Shown here piece after piece: positions 1 through 7,790 of a stretch of DNA of 64,000 nt. Below the pieces are notes generated by a model that saw nothing but the letters and a program-made list of their open reading frames with translations, did not search any database and had not been told where the DNA came from. Each line of letters starts with the position of its first letter. The first letter of the stretch is position 1. The stretch is from Palleronia rufa (GTDB lineage Bacteria; Pseudomonadota; Alphaproteobacteria; Rhodobacterales; Rhodobacteraceae). The position numbers and the translations under genes are program-made. Location of the stretch: contig NZ_JQEY01000001.1 in assembly GCF_000743715.1 (NCBI RefSeq), positions 67,079-131,078 on the forward strand. Reading direction: 5' to 3'.

Positions 1-303
1 CTTCTGGCGCCGGCTCAGTGTGCTGAAGTCGGGCACCGCCCAGTCGAGGCCGACCAGGCGCAGGAGGCTTTCAATGAACCCGGTCGTCTGTCGGAGCGCC
101 ATGCCGAAAAGGACTTTCATCGTCAGGCATGCCTGGATCGCGGCGTCGCTATATAACGGCTGCCGGCCTCGCTTGCCGGTCGGCGGCGGCACCCAGACCA
201 TGTCCGGATCGAACCAGATCGTCAGGGAACCACGCTGCTTCAGCGCTTCGTTGTAGGCCGGCCAGTTCTTTGTCTTGTAGCTCGGCGGGATCGGTCTGCT
301 CAT
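1..303 (-). CDS. IS5-family transposase, N-terminal part (continues outside the window)
   Basis: Reading leftwards from the ATG at 301-303 the frame begins MSRPIPPSYKTKNWPAYNEA, nearly the same as the IS5 transposase at 1279-2211 but clearly a different copy (for example DMVW against EMIW). It covers about the first 100 residues, the N-terminal DUF772-type region before the DDE catalytic domain. No stop is seen within the window. This would be the DNA strand-transfer enzyme of the element; whether it is intact cannot be seen here. Confidence 0.8.
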   Translation of the reverse strand, partial: MSRPIPPSYKTKNWPAYNEALKQRGSLTIWFDPDMVWVPPPTGKRGRQPLYSDAAIQACLTMKVLFGMALRQTTGFIESLLRLVGLDWAVPDFSTLSRRQK

Positions 304-368
304 GCAGGACAGCTACCACGCTGGATTCACGAGATGAATCCCTCACCCAGTCTTTGCGCAACAAAGCC
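1..368 (-). mobile_element. IS5-family insertion sequence, cut by the window edge
   Basis: The right part of an IS5-family element lies at the window start in minus orientation. Its outer end at 353-368 reads tttgcgcaacaaagcc, which matches 13 of 16 bases of the end of the complete IS5 at 1216-2265 (tttgtgcaacagagcc in the same orientation). The leader between this end and the transposase start is also close to that of the second element. The other end lies outside the window, so completeness cannot be judged. Confidence 0.8.
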
Positions 369-1040
369 AAGTCACGCCATTTCCGGGTCTTAAACCGGCC
401 AGGAAACGCCGCTTGGTTTCCGGTGCTGCTGACCGGGGCCAGCACCAGTTGCGGCGCTTACTTATTCAAGACGGCTCTCTCACACGACCGAAGGCTATCC
501 GCGACCTGAGCGCGGCCGGCTTCTGGCCCATTGTGTCCCTCGCCGAGACGCTTCCCGGAGCGCGAACCTGGACGCGGCGTTCAATGCGCTTTACCCGAGA
601 CGCGCGCTGATCGCTTCGCGATTATCGAATGGGCTACCACGCGGTTACCGTGCTCTGCGCGGACGTCCTGACCACGAGCAAAGTGGTTGCGACGTTGAGT
701 GTTGCGGCAGCACAGTCCCGCTCCGTTCACATCGCAGCCTTGGTTAACCAAAACATCGAACGGCTGCCTTCAGCAGGAAATGCGGCCCTAACCAACGAGC
801 TGTCATCTATTGCTCCTCCCCGTTGCACACCGTGTGGCCGCGCCTTAACCCGTCTCTGCCGCCGAACCGAAATGCCCGCGCCACAGCGCGAAATCACGCG
901 ATCGAAACATGAACATGAGATGCACACGATGCCGAGCAACCAATTGAAATAAATAACCAATCGCCACCATCCATCACCAGACCGATAGTCACGCTGTCCG
1001 GCTGCAACAGATCTGTTCTTATGGGAGCCGGAGCCGTGCA
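369..1040. other. Accessory stretch without a recognisable gene
   Basis: About 670 bases lie between the IS5 end and the DUF2274 remnant. Open frames exist on both strands (the longest at 629-952 plus and 727-1044 minus), but their translations are rich in A, R and S, have no convincing start context and match no family I know. It is probably decayed element DNA. Confidence 0.5.
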
Positions 1041-1215
1041 TCATGGTCTTTCTTTCGCCACCTCACCTTTCGGAAGCAATCGTCGCGCCTTGGCGAAGCC
1101 ACGATCCGTCGCGATGAATCGCTCCAGCATGGGAACAATCAGCTTCTTCGGTTCGATCGGCCCCTGTCCGGCCTGGCGGCCGAGGATTTCACCATAGGCG
1201 ATCAGGTCGCGATGC
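1041..1215 (-). pseudogene. DUF2274 protein remnant (trb conjugation cluster type), cut by IS5
   Basis: On the minus strand, from the IS5 boundary to a TGA at 1041-1043, the frame reads EPHRDLIAYGEILGRQAG and continues with KKLIVPMLERFIATDRGFAK. This resembles the C-terminal two thirds of DUF2274 proteins, small proteins usually encoded just after trbI in Trb-type conjugation clusters. The N-terminal third with the start codon is missing: the frame ends exactly where the IS5 terminal repeat begins at 1216, and no continuation is present on the other side of the IS. The family name is from memory of its typical sequence, so moderate certainty. It is a trace of a lost conjugation operon. Confidence 0.6.
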
Positions 1216-2265
1216 GGCTCTGTTGCACAAACCCGGTGAGGGATTCATGTCGTGAGTCCAGCGTGGTAGCTGGACGACATGAGCAGACCCACACCGCCAA
1301 CCTACAAGACCAAGAACTGGCCGGCCTATAATGAAGCGCTCAAGCGCCGTGGCTCGCTGACGATCTGGTTTGACCCAGAGATGATCTGGGATGCTGCGCC
1401 GACCGGCAAACGCGGCCGACAGCCAACCTACAGCGATACCGCCATCCAGACATGCCTGACGATGAAGGTTCTGTTTGGCATGGCGTTGCGCCAGACGACC
1501 GGGTTCGTCGAGAGCCTGTTGCGTCTGATCGGTTTGAACTGGGCGGTGCCCGACTTCAGCACGCTATCGCGCCGCCAGAAAACGCTGGCCGTGAACATCC
1601 CGTATCGTGGCTCCAACGGCCCAGTGCATCTCCTGATCGATAGCACGGGCATCAAGGTCGAGGGTGAAGGCGAGTGGAACGCACGCAAGCATGGTGGGCC
1701 CAAGCGGCGGGTTTGGCGCAAGATCCATCTTGGGATCGACGACCAAACGCTGGAGGTTCGGGCGCTCGAGATTACCGGAAGCCACATCGGTGATGCGCCG
1801 GTGATGCCCGATCTGCTCAACCAGATTCCGGCGGACGAGGCGATCGGCAGCGTCACTGCAGACGGTGCCTATGATACCCGCAAATGCCACGACGCCATCG
1901 CTGACCGCGGGGCGAATGCCGTCATCCCACCCCGCAAGAACGCCAAGCCGTGGAAGACCGTCACTGCGGGTGCCGTGGCCAGAAACGAGGCCCTGCGAGC
2001 TTCGAAATATCTCGGTCGCGCGATCTGGCGAAACTGGAGCGGATACCACCGCCGAAGCCGCGTCGAAACCAAGATGCACTGCGTTAAATTGCTGGGGCAG
2101 CGCCTCATGGCGCGGGACTTCGACCGACAAGTCGCGGAAGTCCAGGTCCGCATCGCCGTCATGAACGGCTACACCGCCCTTGGCATCCCTGTCACAGAGG
2201 CCGTGGGATGAATCCGTCCGGGGAAAGGGGAATCTCGGGTATTAAAAGCTTTGTGTAACAGAGCC
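1216..2265 (+). mobile_element. Complete IS5-family insertion sequence
   Basis: The ends are visible: ggctctgttgcacaaa at 1216-1231 and tttgtgtaacagagcc at 2250-2265, inverted repeats matching at 15 of 16 positions. The 1,050-bp element holds one full transposase gene. The bases immediately outside (gatgc on the left, tccgg on the right) show no duplicated target site, and the genes on the two sides are unrelated fragments. This suggests that the element took part in a deletion after inserting. Confidence 0.85.
1279..2211 (+). CDS. IS5-family transposase
   Basis: A 310-residue DDE transposase, full length for the IS5 group. An N-terminal DUF772-like region is followed by the catalytic domain. 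The acidic residues appear in the expected contexts: LLIDSTGIKV (first Asp), SVTADGAYDTRK (second Asp) and RSRVETKMHC (Glu). The start ATG follows a leader also found in the partial copy at the window start. It would cut and join the terminal repeats at 1216-1231 and 2250-2265. No frameshift or missing catalytic residue is seen, so the copy may be active. Confidence 0.9.
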   Translation: MSRPTPPTYKTKNWPAYNEALKRRGSLTIWFDPEMIWDAAPTGKRGRQPTYSDTAIQTCLTMKVLFGMALRQTTGFVESLLRLIGLNWAVPDFSTLSRRQKTLAVNIPYRGSNGPVHLLIDSTGIKVEGEGEWNARKHGGPKRRVWRKIHLGIDDQTLEVRALEITGSHIGDAPVMPDLLNQIPADEAIGSVTADGAYDTRKCHDAIADRGANAVIPPRKNAKPWKTVTAGAVARNEALRASKYLGRAIWRNWSGYHRRSRVETKMHCVKLLGQRLMARDFDRQVAEVQVRIAVMNGYTALGIPVTEAVG

Positions 2266-2738
2266 TCCGGGCAGTGTTCTTTAGCGCGTCGTAATCGGTT
2301 GTCAGATACCGTTTGATTGCCGCCTTAAGTTCGCGCTCTTGCTTCGCTTCGTTGTTTTCGGACCCGCCTGCGTCGCCCCGGTCAAAGCGTGCCGATACAC
2401 CGTTGGTCGCCATTTTCTCTACTTGGATTGCCCACAGTGCTATGTCGCGGGTGATTGTGGGCACTTCCATATCGACGCCGACGGCGGCAAGGGACGCCAG
2501 CTTGACGGCCCGCAAGTGCGACCGGCTCCACAGGTGGCGGGAAACTTCGTCGCGTGCATCCTTAAGCGCCGTGCGGATTGCTACCCGGAAGTCTTCAAGT
2601 AGTGCGTCGGCGTCGGGTGCAATCCTGACTTGGATAGTTTCATCCTGTTGCATGAGTTGCAGCGCCCGCAGGCACAGGGCCGAAAGCTTGGCGTGGCCTG
2701 CTGCCGGTTTCGTGGACACGAAGATAAGATCGTGACCA
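2266..2738 (-). pseudogene. DUF3987-like (plasmid/phage primase-helicase type) fragment, cut at both ends
   Basis: The minus strand between the IS5 and the IS3 is open for about 155 codons. It contains HDLIFVSTKPAAGHAKLS near the IS3 side and HLWSRSHLRAVKLASLAA followed by PTITRDIALWAIQVE. The W(S/N)R..LR.VKLA..A pattern and the following helix resemble the C-terminal region of DUF3987 proteins found on plasmids and integrative elements. There is no start codon at the IS3 side and no native stop at the IS5 side. The reading frame simply runs into IS sequence at both ends, so the gene is dead. Family assignment is tentative. Confidence 0.5.
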
Positions 2739-2756
2739 TGGAACTGGAGATTGGAT

Positions 2757-3047
2757 ATGACGAGACGGAAGTTCAGCCGCGAATTCAAAATCGAGGCGGT
2801 GAAGCTGGTGACCGAGCGGGGCGTGACGGTGGCCCAGGCGTGCCGAGATCTGGACCTGGCGGAGAGTGTTCTGCGGCGGTGGATGCGTGAAGCGACGGTG
2901 GCGTCTGCCAGTGCCTTCCCCGGCAATGGCCAGCAGCGCGCCGAGCTGGCCGAGATCGCGGCCCTGAAGAAAGAGGTCGCCAAGCTCAGGGCGGAGCGTG
3001 ACATCCTAAAAAAGGCCGCGGCCTTCTTCGCGCGGGAAGCGACATGA
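2757..3047 (+). CDS. IS3-family transposase OrfA
   Basis: 96 residues, the usual OrfA size. A helix-turn-helix of the HTH_8/Tnp_1 type comes first (RKFSREFKIEAVKLV, then VAQACRDLDLAESVLRRW), followed by a leucine-zipper-like coiled coil (AALKKEVAKLRAERDILKKA). The ATG at 2757 has GGAGA six bases upstream; a TTG at 2751 is an alternative. The stop overlaps the orfB start in ATGA, so translation may be coupled or joined by frameshifting, as in other IS3 elements. Confidence 0.9.
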   Translation: MTRRKFSREFKIEAVKLVTERGVTVAQACRDLDLAESVLRRWMREATVASASAFPGNGQQRAELAEIAALKKEVAKLRAERDILKKAAAFFAREAT

Positions 3048-3904
3048 CGTTCGCGTTCGTTGCGAAGCACCGGCATATCTGGCCCGTCAGCTGGATGTGC
3101 GCGGTGCTGGGCGTCTCTCGGTCTGGCTTCCACGCCTGGCTCAAGCGACCGATCAGCGCCCGGGCGATCTACGATGCGAAGCTCGTCTTGGAGATCGACA
3201 AGAGCTTCAAGGCCAGCGACCGCACCTATGGCGCACGTCGGGTCTGGCGCGACGTGCTCGAGGAAGGGTTGGCCTGCGGGCTGCACCGGATCGAGCGCCT
3301 CATGCGGCAGAACGCTATGAGAGCGCGACCAAAGCGGCGCGGGAATCCGAAGGATGATGGCGAACGCTCGGTCATCGCCGGCAACATCCTCGACCGCGAC
3401 TTCCAAGCCGACCGGCCGAACCAGAAATGGCTGGCCGACTTCACCTACATCTGGACCGCAGAGGGCTGGCTCTATGTCTCGGTCGTGCTGGACCTCTTCT
3501 CCCGGCGCGTCGTCGGCTGGTCGATGAAGGCGGACCGGGACGCCACGCTGGTCATGGATGCCCTGATGATGGCGGTTTGGCGGCGCGGCAAGGCCGACGC
3601 TCTGCTCCACCATTCCAACCAGGGATCGCAATATACCAGCGAGCAGTTCCAACGCCTGCTGCTCGACAACGGCATCACCTGCTCCATGAGCCGGGCGGGC
3701 AATGTCTGGGACACCTCGGCGATGGAGAGCTTCTTCTCATCGCTGAAGAGCGAGCGGACGGCCAGGAAGGTCTACCGCACCCGCAACGCAGCACGCGCGG
3801 ATATCTTCGACTACATTGAGCGCTTCTATAATCCGAGACGACGCCACTCGAAATTGGGCTATCTCAGCCCCATGGCGTTCGAGGACCGCGCCATGCAACC
3901 CTAA
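3044..3904 (+). CDS. IS3-family transposase OrfB, catalytic Asp replaced by Asn
   Basis: 286 residues with the rve integrase core. The first catalytic Asp is D132 in WLADFTYIW and the Glu is E228 in SAMESFFSSLK. The second position, normally Asp in HSDxGSQY, is Asn192 here (HHSNQGSQY, codon aac at 3617-3619). The spacing between 192 and 228 is the classic 35 residues, so the alignment is secure. The rest of the frame is intact. From the known chemistry of DDE enzymes this copy should be unable to transpose unless complemented. Confidence 0.9.
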   Translation: MTFAFVAKHRHIWPVSWMCAVLGVSRSGFHAWLKRPISARAIYDAKLVLEIDKSFKASDRTYGARRVWRDVLEEGLACGLHRIERLMRQNAMRARPKRRGNPKDDGERSVIAGNILDRDFQADRPNQKWLADFTYIWTAEGWLYVSVVLDLFSRRVVGWSMKADRDATLVMDALMMAVWRRGKADALLHHSNQGSQYTSEQFQRLLLDNGITCSMSRAGNVWDTSAMESFFSSLKSERTARKVYRTRNAARADIFDYIERFYNPRRRHSKLGYLSPMAFEDRAMQP

Positions 3905-3911
3905 CTGTTCA

Positions 3912-4964
3912 GTCCCGGACGATCACATAGACTCTCGCCGGTCTGCGCTCTTCATGGCAAGGTCGTTTCTGCGTGAGGTTCGGGATGGGGGACGATCATG
4001 CTGATCTCTCTTCACAAGCAGGCGACGACGACACCCAGGATCAGAGCTGCGATGCAGGCGAGCGATGAGCCGGCGTGGATGGTTGCGGAGCGCTACAGCA
4101 TCTCCGAACAGACGGTCTGGAAGTGGCGCAAGCGGGATGGCGTTCACGACCACAGCCACACCGCGCACAGGCTGCAGACGACGCTGACCCCTGCCCAGGA
4201 GGCGGTTGCCGTAGCGTTGCGGAAGGCTCTGCTGTTGCCGCTCGACGACCTGCTGTCCGTCGTTCGCGAGTTCCTGAACCCGAACGTCTCGCGCTCCGGG
4301 CTGGATCGCTGTTTGCGGCGACATGGGGTGAGCAAGCTCCGCGACCTCACACCAAAGGCGCCGAAGCCTGCGCACAAGCCTTTCAGGGCCTATGAGCCCG
4401 GCTATCTGCATGTCGACGTGAAATACCTGCCGCAGATGCCGGACGAGCAGCGGCGACGCTACCTCTTCGTGGCGATTGACCGTGCGACCCGATGGGTCTT
4501 CGTCCGCATCTACCCAGCGAAGACGGCCGCCAACGCGCGCCGCTTCCTGCGTGACCTGGAGCGCGCCGCGCCGATGAAGATCACACGTGTTCTCACCGAC
4601 AACGGCAAGGAGTTCACCGACCGGCTGTTCGGCCTGCGCAAGCGCGCGGCCACGGGCAACCACGAGTTCGACCGCCTCTGTGCCGACCTCGGGATCGAGC
4701 ATCGCCTCGCACCACCGATGCGGCCGCAAACCAACGGCATGGTGGAGCGCTTCAACGGGCGGATCGAGGACGTCCTGCAGAGTCATCGCTTCCGATCAGG
4801 CGAGGACCTTGAGCAGACGATCCTGCGCTATGTCCGCCTCTACAACGGCCAGCTCCCGCAATCCGTCCTGAAGGGCAGAACGCCTATCGACGCCCTCAAG
4901 GACTGGCATCGCCAAAAGCCAAGGCTCTTCAAAAAGCGGCCATACAATCAAGCGGGATCTGACA
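3912..4964 (+). mobile_element. IS481-family insertion sequence, left end not recognisable
   Basis: The right end appears to be at 4964: the DNA there reads gcgggatctgaca, so its complement starts TGTCAGATCCCGC, and directly beyond it an unrelated transposase reading frame begins in antisense. No matching repeat is found to the left between the IS3 end and the transposase start at 3998. The left terminal repeat may have been lost when the neighbouring IS3 arrived, leaving the element immobile. Confidence 0.6.
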
Positions 4965-4969
4965 TTTAG
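3998..4969 (+). CDS. IS481-family transposase
   Basis: 323 residues. An N-terminal helix-turn-helix (AWMVAERYSISEQTVWKWRK, about 25-45) precedes an rve integrase core with D in YLHVDVKYLP, D in RVLTDNGKEF and E in TNGMVERFNGR, so the triad looks intact. The final residues and the stop codon (GSDI, tag at 4967-4969) lie at or just past the apparent IS end at 4964, so the stop seems to be supplied by the sequence into which the element inserted. Confidence 0.85.
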   Translation: MLISLHKQATTTPRIRAAMQASDEPAWMVAERYSISEQTVWKWRKRDGVHDHSHTAHRLQTTLTPAQEAVAVALRKALLLPLDDLLSVVREFLNPNVSRSGLDRCLRRHGVSKLRDLTPKAPKPAHKPFRAYEPGYLHVDVKYLPQMPDEQRRRYLFVAIDRATRWVFVRIYPAKTAANARRFLRDLERAAPMKITRVLTDNGKEFTDRLFGLRKRAATGNHEFDRLCADLGIEHRLAPPMRPQTNGMVERFNGRIEDVLQSHRFRSGEDLEQTILRYVRLYNGQLPQSVLKGRTPIDALKDWHRQKPRLFKKRPYNQAGSDI

Positions 4970-5233
4970 GCCCGCGAAGAACTGGGTGGCCTTTTTTAGG
5001 ATTTCCCTCTCCTCCCTGAGAAGCCGGATCTCACGTCGAAGCCGCTCATTCTCTTTGGCGAGGTCCAAATCCTCTTGTGAAACCACGTTCGTGTCTCGAT
5101 GCGCTGTGATCCATTTGTTCAGCGTCGACATTCCAACGCCCAGATCATCAGCCACCTGCTTGCGCGTCAGCCCGCTGGTCAGCGCAATACGCACCGCATC
5201 CTGGCGGAATTCGTCCGTCCGTTTCAATCCCAT
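4965..5233 (-). pseudogene. IS3-family OrfA fragment, truncated by IS481
   Basis: From the ATG at 5231-5233 the frame reads MGLKRTDEFRQDAVRIALTS with a helix-turn-helix (RKQVADDLGVGMSTLNKWI) and a coiled coil (AKENERLRREIRLLREEREI), ending KKATQFFA at the IS481 boundary. Beyond that it continues into antisense IS481 codons to 4796. About 85 residues of true OrfA remain, close to complete, but the partner OrfB that carries the catalytic domain is missing. AGGAG lies upstream of the start. Confidence 0.8.
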
Positions 5234-5296
5234 AGTTCGTCTCCTTTGTTGCAGTAAATGCTATCAAAGGAGCGGCATCAAACCGCGACAGGTCCA
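4965..5296 (-). mobile_element. IS3-family remnant (orfA only)
   Basis: The 5' part of a second, different IS3-type element in minus orientation. The outer end is placed at 5296, where the complement reads TGGACCTGTCGCGG, starting with TG as IS3 elements do. The element is broken at 4965 by the IS481; orfB and the other end are absent. Confidence 0.6.
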
Positions 5297-5316
5297 AACA
5301 AAGGAGAGGACGAACA

Positions 5317-5445
5317 ATGAACCATACCCGGAAACCAAAAGGACCGCTCGAATCCCTTGGCGCGGCCATCGCCGATATCTTCGCCAAAGGCACGCTTGTG
5401 ATCCTCGGGATCGGCCTGGTGGCCTTCATCGCCAACAACTGGTGA
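5317..5445 (+). CDS. Small one-helix membrane peptide before the coupling protein gene
   Basis: A 42-residue frame starting ATG 5317 after a strong ribosome binding site (aaaggagagg, seven bases upstream) and ending TGA at 5443-5445. It begins MNHTRKPKGPLESLGAAIAD and continues with a hydrophobic stretch FAKGTLVILGIGLVAFIANNW, one membrane helix with a basic N-terminus, which predicts N-in orientation. It lies 84 bp before the TraG-like gene, on the same strand. I recognise no named family. Because the following coupling protein has no membrane anchor, this peptide may be the separated anchor or a partner; that is inference. Confidence 0.7.
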   Translation: MNHTRKPKGPLESLGAAIADIFAKGTLVILGIGLVAFIANNW

Positions 5446-5529
5446 GCCCCTCCGTGATGGCCGCTTCATCTTAGCGGTGGCCATCACCCTCAAACCTTCC
5501 ACAACAATCAAACCAAGAAAGGAACCCTC

Positions 5530-7179
5530 ATGCACTTTGAGGAACGATACCCCTATGGCTCGGCGCGATTTGCGGAGCCCCTAGAAATCTCCCGCGCCTT
5601 CCGGTCTCATGGCGGCGTGCCCTTCGCCTTCCACCAGGGACGCAAGCTCTTCCATGCGAAGAATGCGGGCATGCTCCTGATTGGCGGCGCGGGCTCGGGC
5701 AAGTTCACAAGCGTGCTCGCCCATCTCATGGATGCGCCTGGGCGCGGTGGTGAGCCTGCGCGCTATGCGATCTTTGATCCTAAGCGCGAGCTGCGGGCCG
5801 TGCTGGAGCCGTACTTCGCGCACATCAAGGCACGCGTGTACGAGATCAATCCGTACTTCACCCACGGGGCGCAGGGGCAGACGCTTTCCATCCTGAGCCA
5901 TCTCACCCCGACCAGCCCGCGCCTCGTTGCTGATTGCCGCCGGGCGGCGCGCACGCTGCTACCCGAAAGCGGCGGCGGGGATGCCAAGTTCTTCGAGCAA
6001 AAGGCCCAGAACTGGCTCGATCCGCTGATGCGGGGCCTCGTACACATGGATGGCGGAGTCTCCCCGACATCCCTCTATGACCTGGTGGGCATGATCCGCG
6101 TCTCGCCGGAGGGCTTCGCCGAAACGGCAGAGATCATGGCCGCGCTCGGCGAACCTGATCTGACTATTGCGTATGCCGAGATGATGGAGATGGCCGAGGA
6201 TTCGCGCCGGACCTTCGACTCGGTGATGAGCGAGATCACCAACGGGCTCGCCTTCATGAACGATCCGCGCCTGCAATCAGCGTTGGTGGCAAGTGAACAT
6301 GCCGATTTTACCCTGGATGTGCTCTGCGAAGACAACGCCGATCCGGTCTTCGTCTTCTTCGTGATGCCGCCGGAGATGACGGTGCAGAACGCGGCGCTCA
6401 TTCGGCAGTTCTTCTCGACGCTGCGGACCCTGAAGCAAGCCCGGCCCGACGCGCCAACGCTGAATCTGGTGATCGATGAAGCTGCCCAGCTCGGGCGCTT
6501 CCCGGAAATTGCCGAGTTCTACTCGATTGGGCGGGGCTTTGGTCTGTGTCCGGTCTGCGTCTACCAGGATATCGGCCAAATCCGAAACAACCTGGGCCCA
6601 ACTGGAGCGATGACGCTCTCAGCCAGCGCCGATCTAAAAGTCTATCTGGGCGGCGGCATTTCCGATCTGGAGACGGCCCGCCATCTCTCCCAGAAGCTCG
6701 GCAACCAGACACTCAATCTGGATGACCACCTTACCCAACAGCGCGCGGGCCGCGCCATGCGCGAAGCCATGCATGATGCGCTCTTCGGCAAAGGCGGAAA
6801 TGGCATTCGCACCGGGCTTTCGATGAAGGCGCTCTCATACGAGCGCGGACACCAGCGCAAGCAGGCGCGGCCTCTCCGAACGCCGGATGAAATCCTAGGC
6901 ATGCCGCACTCTCAGGCGCTTGTTATGGCCTCGGGCTACGGCATCCCACCCTTCTTGGCGGAGAAAGTGCCGTACTACGCGCGGAGCGAATATCGAGGCC
7001 TCTACGGACCGAACCCGTATTTTGACCGCGATCTTACCAAGGTGGGCCTCGGTCGGCGCTTCGGAACGAAGACAAGCGCGCGCGTGATCACCGAGCCCGT
7101 GGCCGAAAGCCACGCGCATCTTCCTCAATACGCGAATGGGCAAAGGTCGTTTATCGACGGCTATCGTCCGAAATCCTGA
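5530..7179 (+). CDS. TraG/VirD4-like type IV coupling ATPase
   Basis: 549 residues. Walker A is at 52-60 (GGAGSGKFT, Lys58), followed by the FDPKREL segment usual in coupling proteins. The Walker B-like LNLVIDEAAQLGRFPEIAEF lies in the middle and a TraM-recognition-type region follows. Such ATPases couple relaxosome-bound DNA to a type IV secretion channel. Relatives usually begin with membrane helices, but this protein starts directly in the cytosolic part (YPYGSARFAEP), with no hydrophobic segment in the first 50 residues. The ATG at 5530 has aagaaagga upstream. No relaxase or other secretion genes remain nearby, so a conjugative role is inferred from the family. Confidence 0.85.
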   Translation: MHFEERYPYGSARFAEPLEISRAFRSHGGVPFAFHQGRKLFHAKNAGMLLIGGAGSGKFTSVLAHLMDAPGRGGEPARYAIFDPKRELRAVLEPYFAHIKARVYEINPYFTHGAQGQTLSILSHLTPTSPRLVADCRRAARTLLPESGGGDAKFFEQKAQNWLDPLMRGLVHMDGGVSPTSLYDLVGMIRVSPEGFAETAEIMAALGEPDLTIAYAEMMEMAEDSRRTFDSVMSEITNGLAFMNDPRLQSALVASEHADFTLDVLCEDNADPVFVFFVMPPEMTVQNAALIRQFFSTLRTLKQARPDAPTLNLVIDEAAQLGRFPEIAEFYSIGRGFGLCPVCVYQDIGQIRNNLGPTGAMTLSASADLKVYLGGGISDLETARHLSQKLGNQTLNLDDHLTQQRAGRAMREAMHDALFGKGGNGIRTGLSMKALSYERGHQRKQARPLRTPDEILGMPHSQALVMASGYGIPPFLAEKVPYYARSEYRGLYGPNPYFDRDLTKVGLGRRFGTKTSARVITEPVAESHAHLPQYANGQRSFIDGYRPKS

Positions 7180-7210
7180 AATCAAAATCAGCAATAAGGA
7201 GAACCGAACC

Positions 7211-7780
7211 ATGACCATGATCGAACGAAACTTCTCAAAACCCGCAGAAATTTGCGCCGCACAACAAAAGGATGGTAAAATGAAACTAGAACATACCGCT
7301 TTGCCTGCTCAGAGCAAAGCACACTTCAAGGGAAATGGACGGAACACTGATCCGCATTGTGCGGATGAACTTTCGCGCATGGTTTTGCCGCGCGCGGGAA
7401 AGGATGGTGTTGCTATGCCTGATGATAGCTTTGATGACAGCCCGCTTGCGAGCCCCGCGCTACGCCTGACGGGTGAGACTAGCACCAAGCGGTGCATTGA
7501 GGTCGATGTTGATAAGTATCAGAAATACTTGGATGATCCGGCGCTCAGCGATGATCAGAAAGAAGAAATCATCCGCGCCCTTTGGTCGATCATGATGGCC
7601 TTCGTGGACCTTGGATTTGGTATCCACCCGATCCAAGAAGCCTGTGGACAAGTCAACGAAACGCTTGATGAGCAAGCGAAAGGGGATTCTAATGGAGACC
7701 AAGCCACACATACGAAGATGCATGATGCATTCAATTCGGCTAGCCGCGATGGACATTCGCGGCCCGCCCAAGAAGAATAA
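7211..7780 (+). CDS. Uncharacterised acidic protein between coupling ATPase and recombinase
   Basis: 189 residues; I do not recognise a named family. The ATG at 7211 follows aaggaga. The first 90 residues are polar and look disordered. The most structured part is in the middle: KYLDDPALSDDQKEEIIRAL followed by WSIMMAFVDLGFGIHPIQEA, probably two helices. The end is polar with many acidic residues. It lies 31 bp after the TraG-like gene and 10 bp before the recombinase, same strand, so the three may be co-transcribed. A role in element maintenance or in control of excision is possible but unproven. Confidence 0.7.
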   Translation: MTMIERNFSKPAEICAAQQKDGKMKLEHTALPAQSKAHFKGNGRNTDPHCADELSRMVLPRAGKDGVAMPDDSFDDSPLASPALRLTGETSTKRCIEVDVDKYQKYLDDPALSDDQKEEIIRALWSIMMAFVDLGFGIHPIQEACGQVNETLDEQAKGDSNGDQATHTKMHDAFNSASRDGHSRPAQEE

Positions 7781-7790
7781 AGGAGTAAAC

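Larger units (their letters stand above)
2739..3911 (+). mobile_element. IS3-family insertion sequence (orfA/orfB)
   Basis: A two-frame IS3-type element inserted in the DUF3987-like remnant. I place the ends at TG (2739) and CA (3911), as in IS3 elements, but the terminal repeats are imperfect and no target duplication is obvious, so the limits may be off by some bases (ends at about 2733 and 3924 are also possible). The orfB catalytic triad is damaged (see orfB). Confidence 0.65.

Noticed and set aside
629-952. A 107-codon frame in the accessory region
   Set aside because: No start context or recognisable domain; the neighbourhood is decayed element DNA, so I list it only as part of a gene-free stretch.
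2733-3924. Alternative IS3 limits with terminal repeats tgacc and ggtca-like ends
   Set aside because: A partial match exists, but it needs gaps and gives no target duplication; the TG...CA limits at 2739 and 3911 are equally good, so neither is certain.
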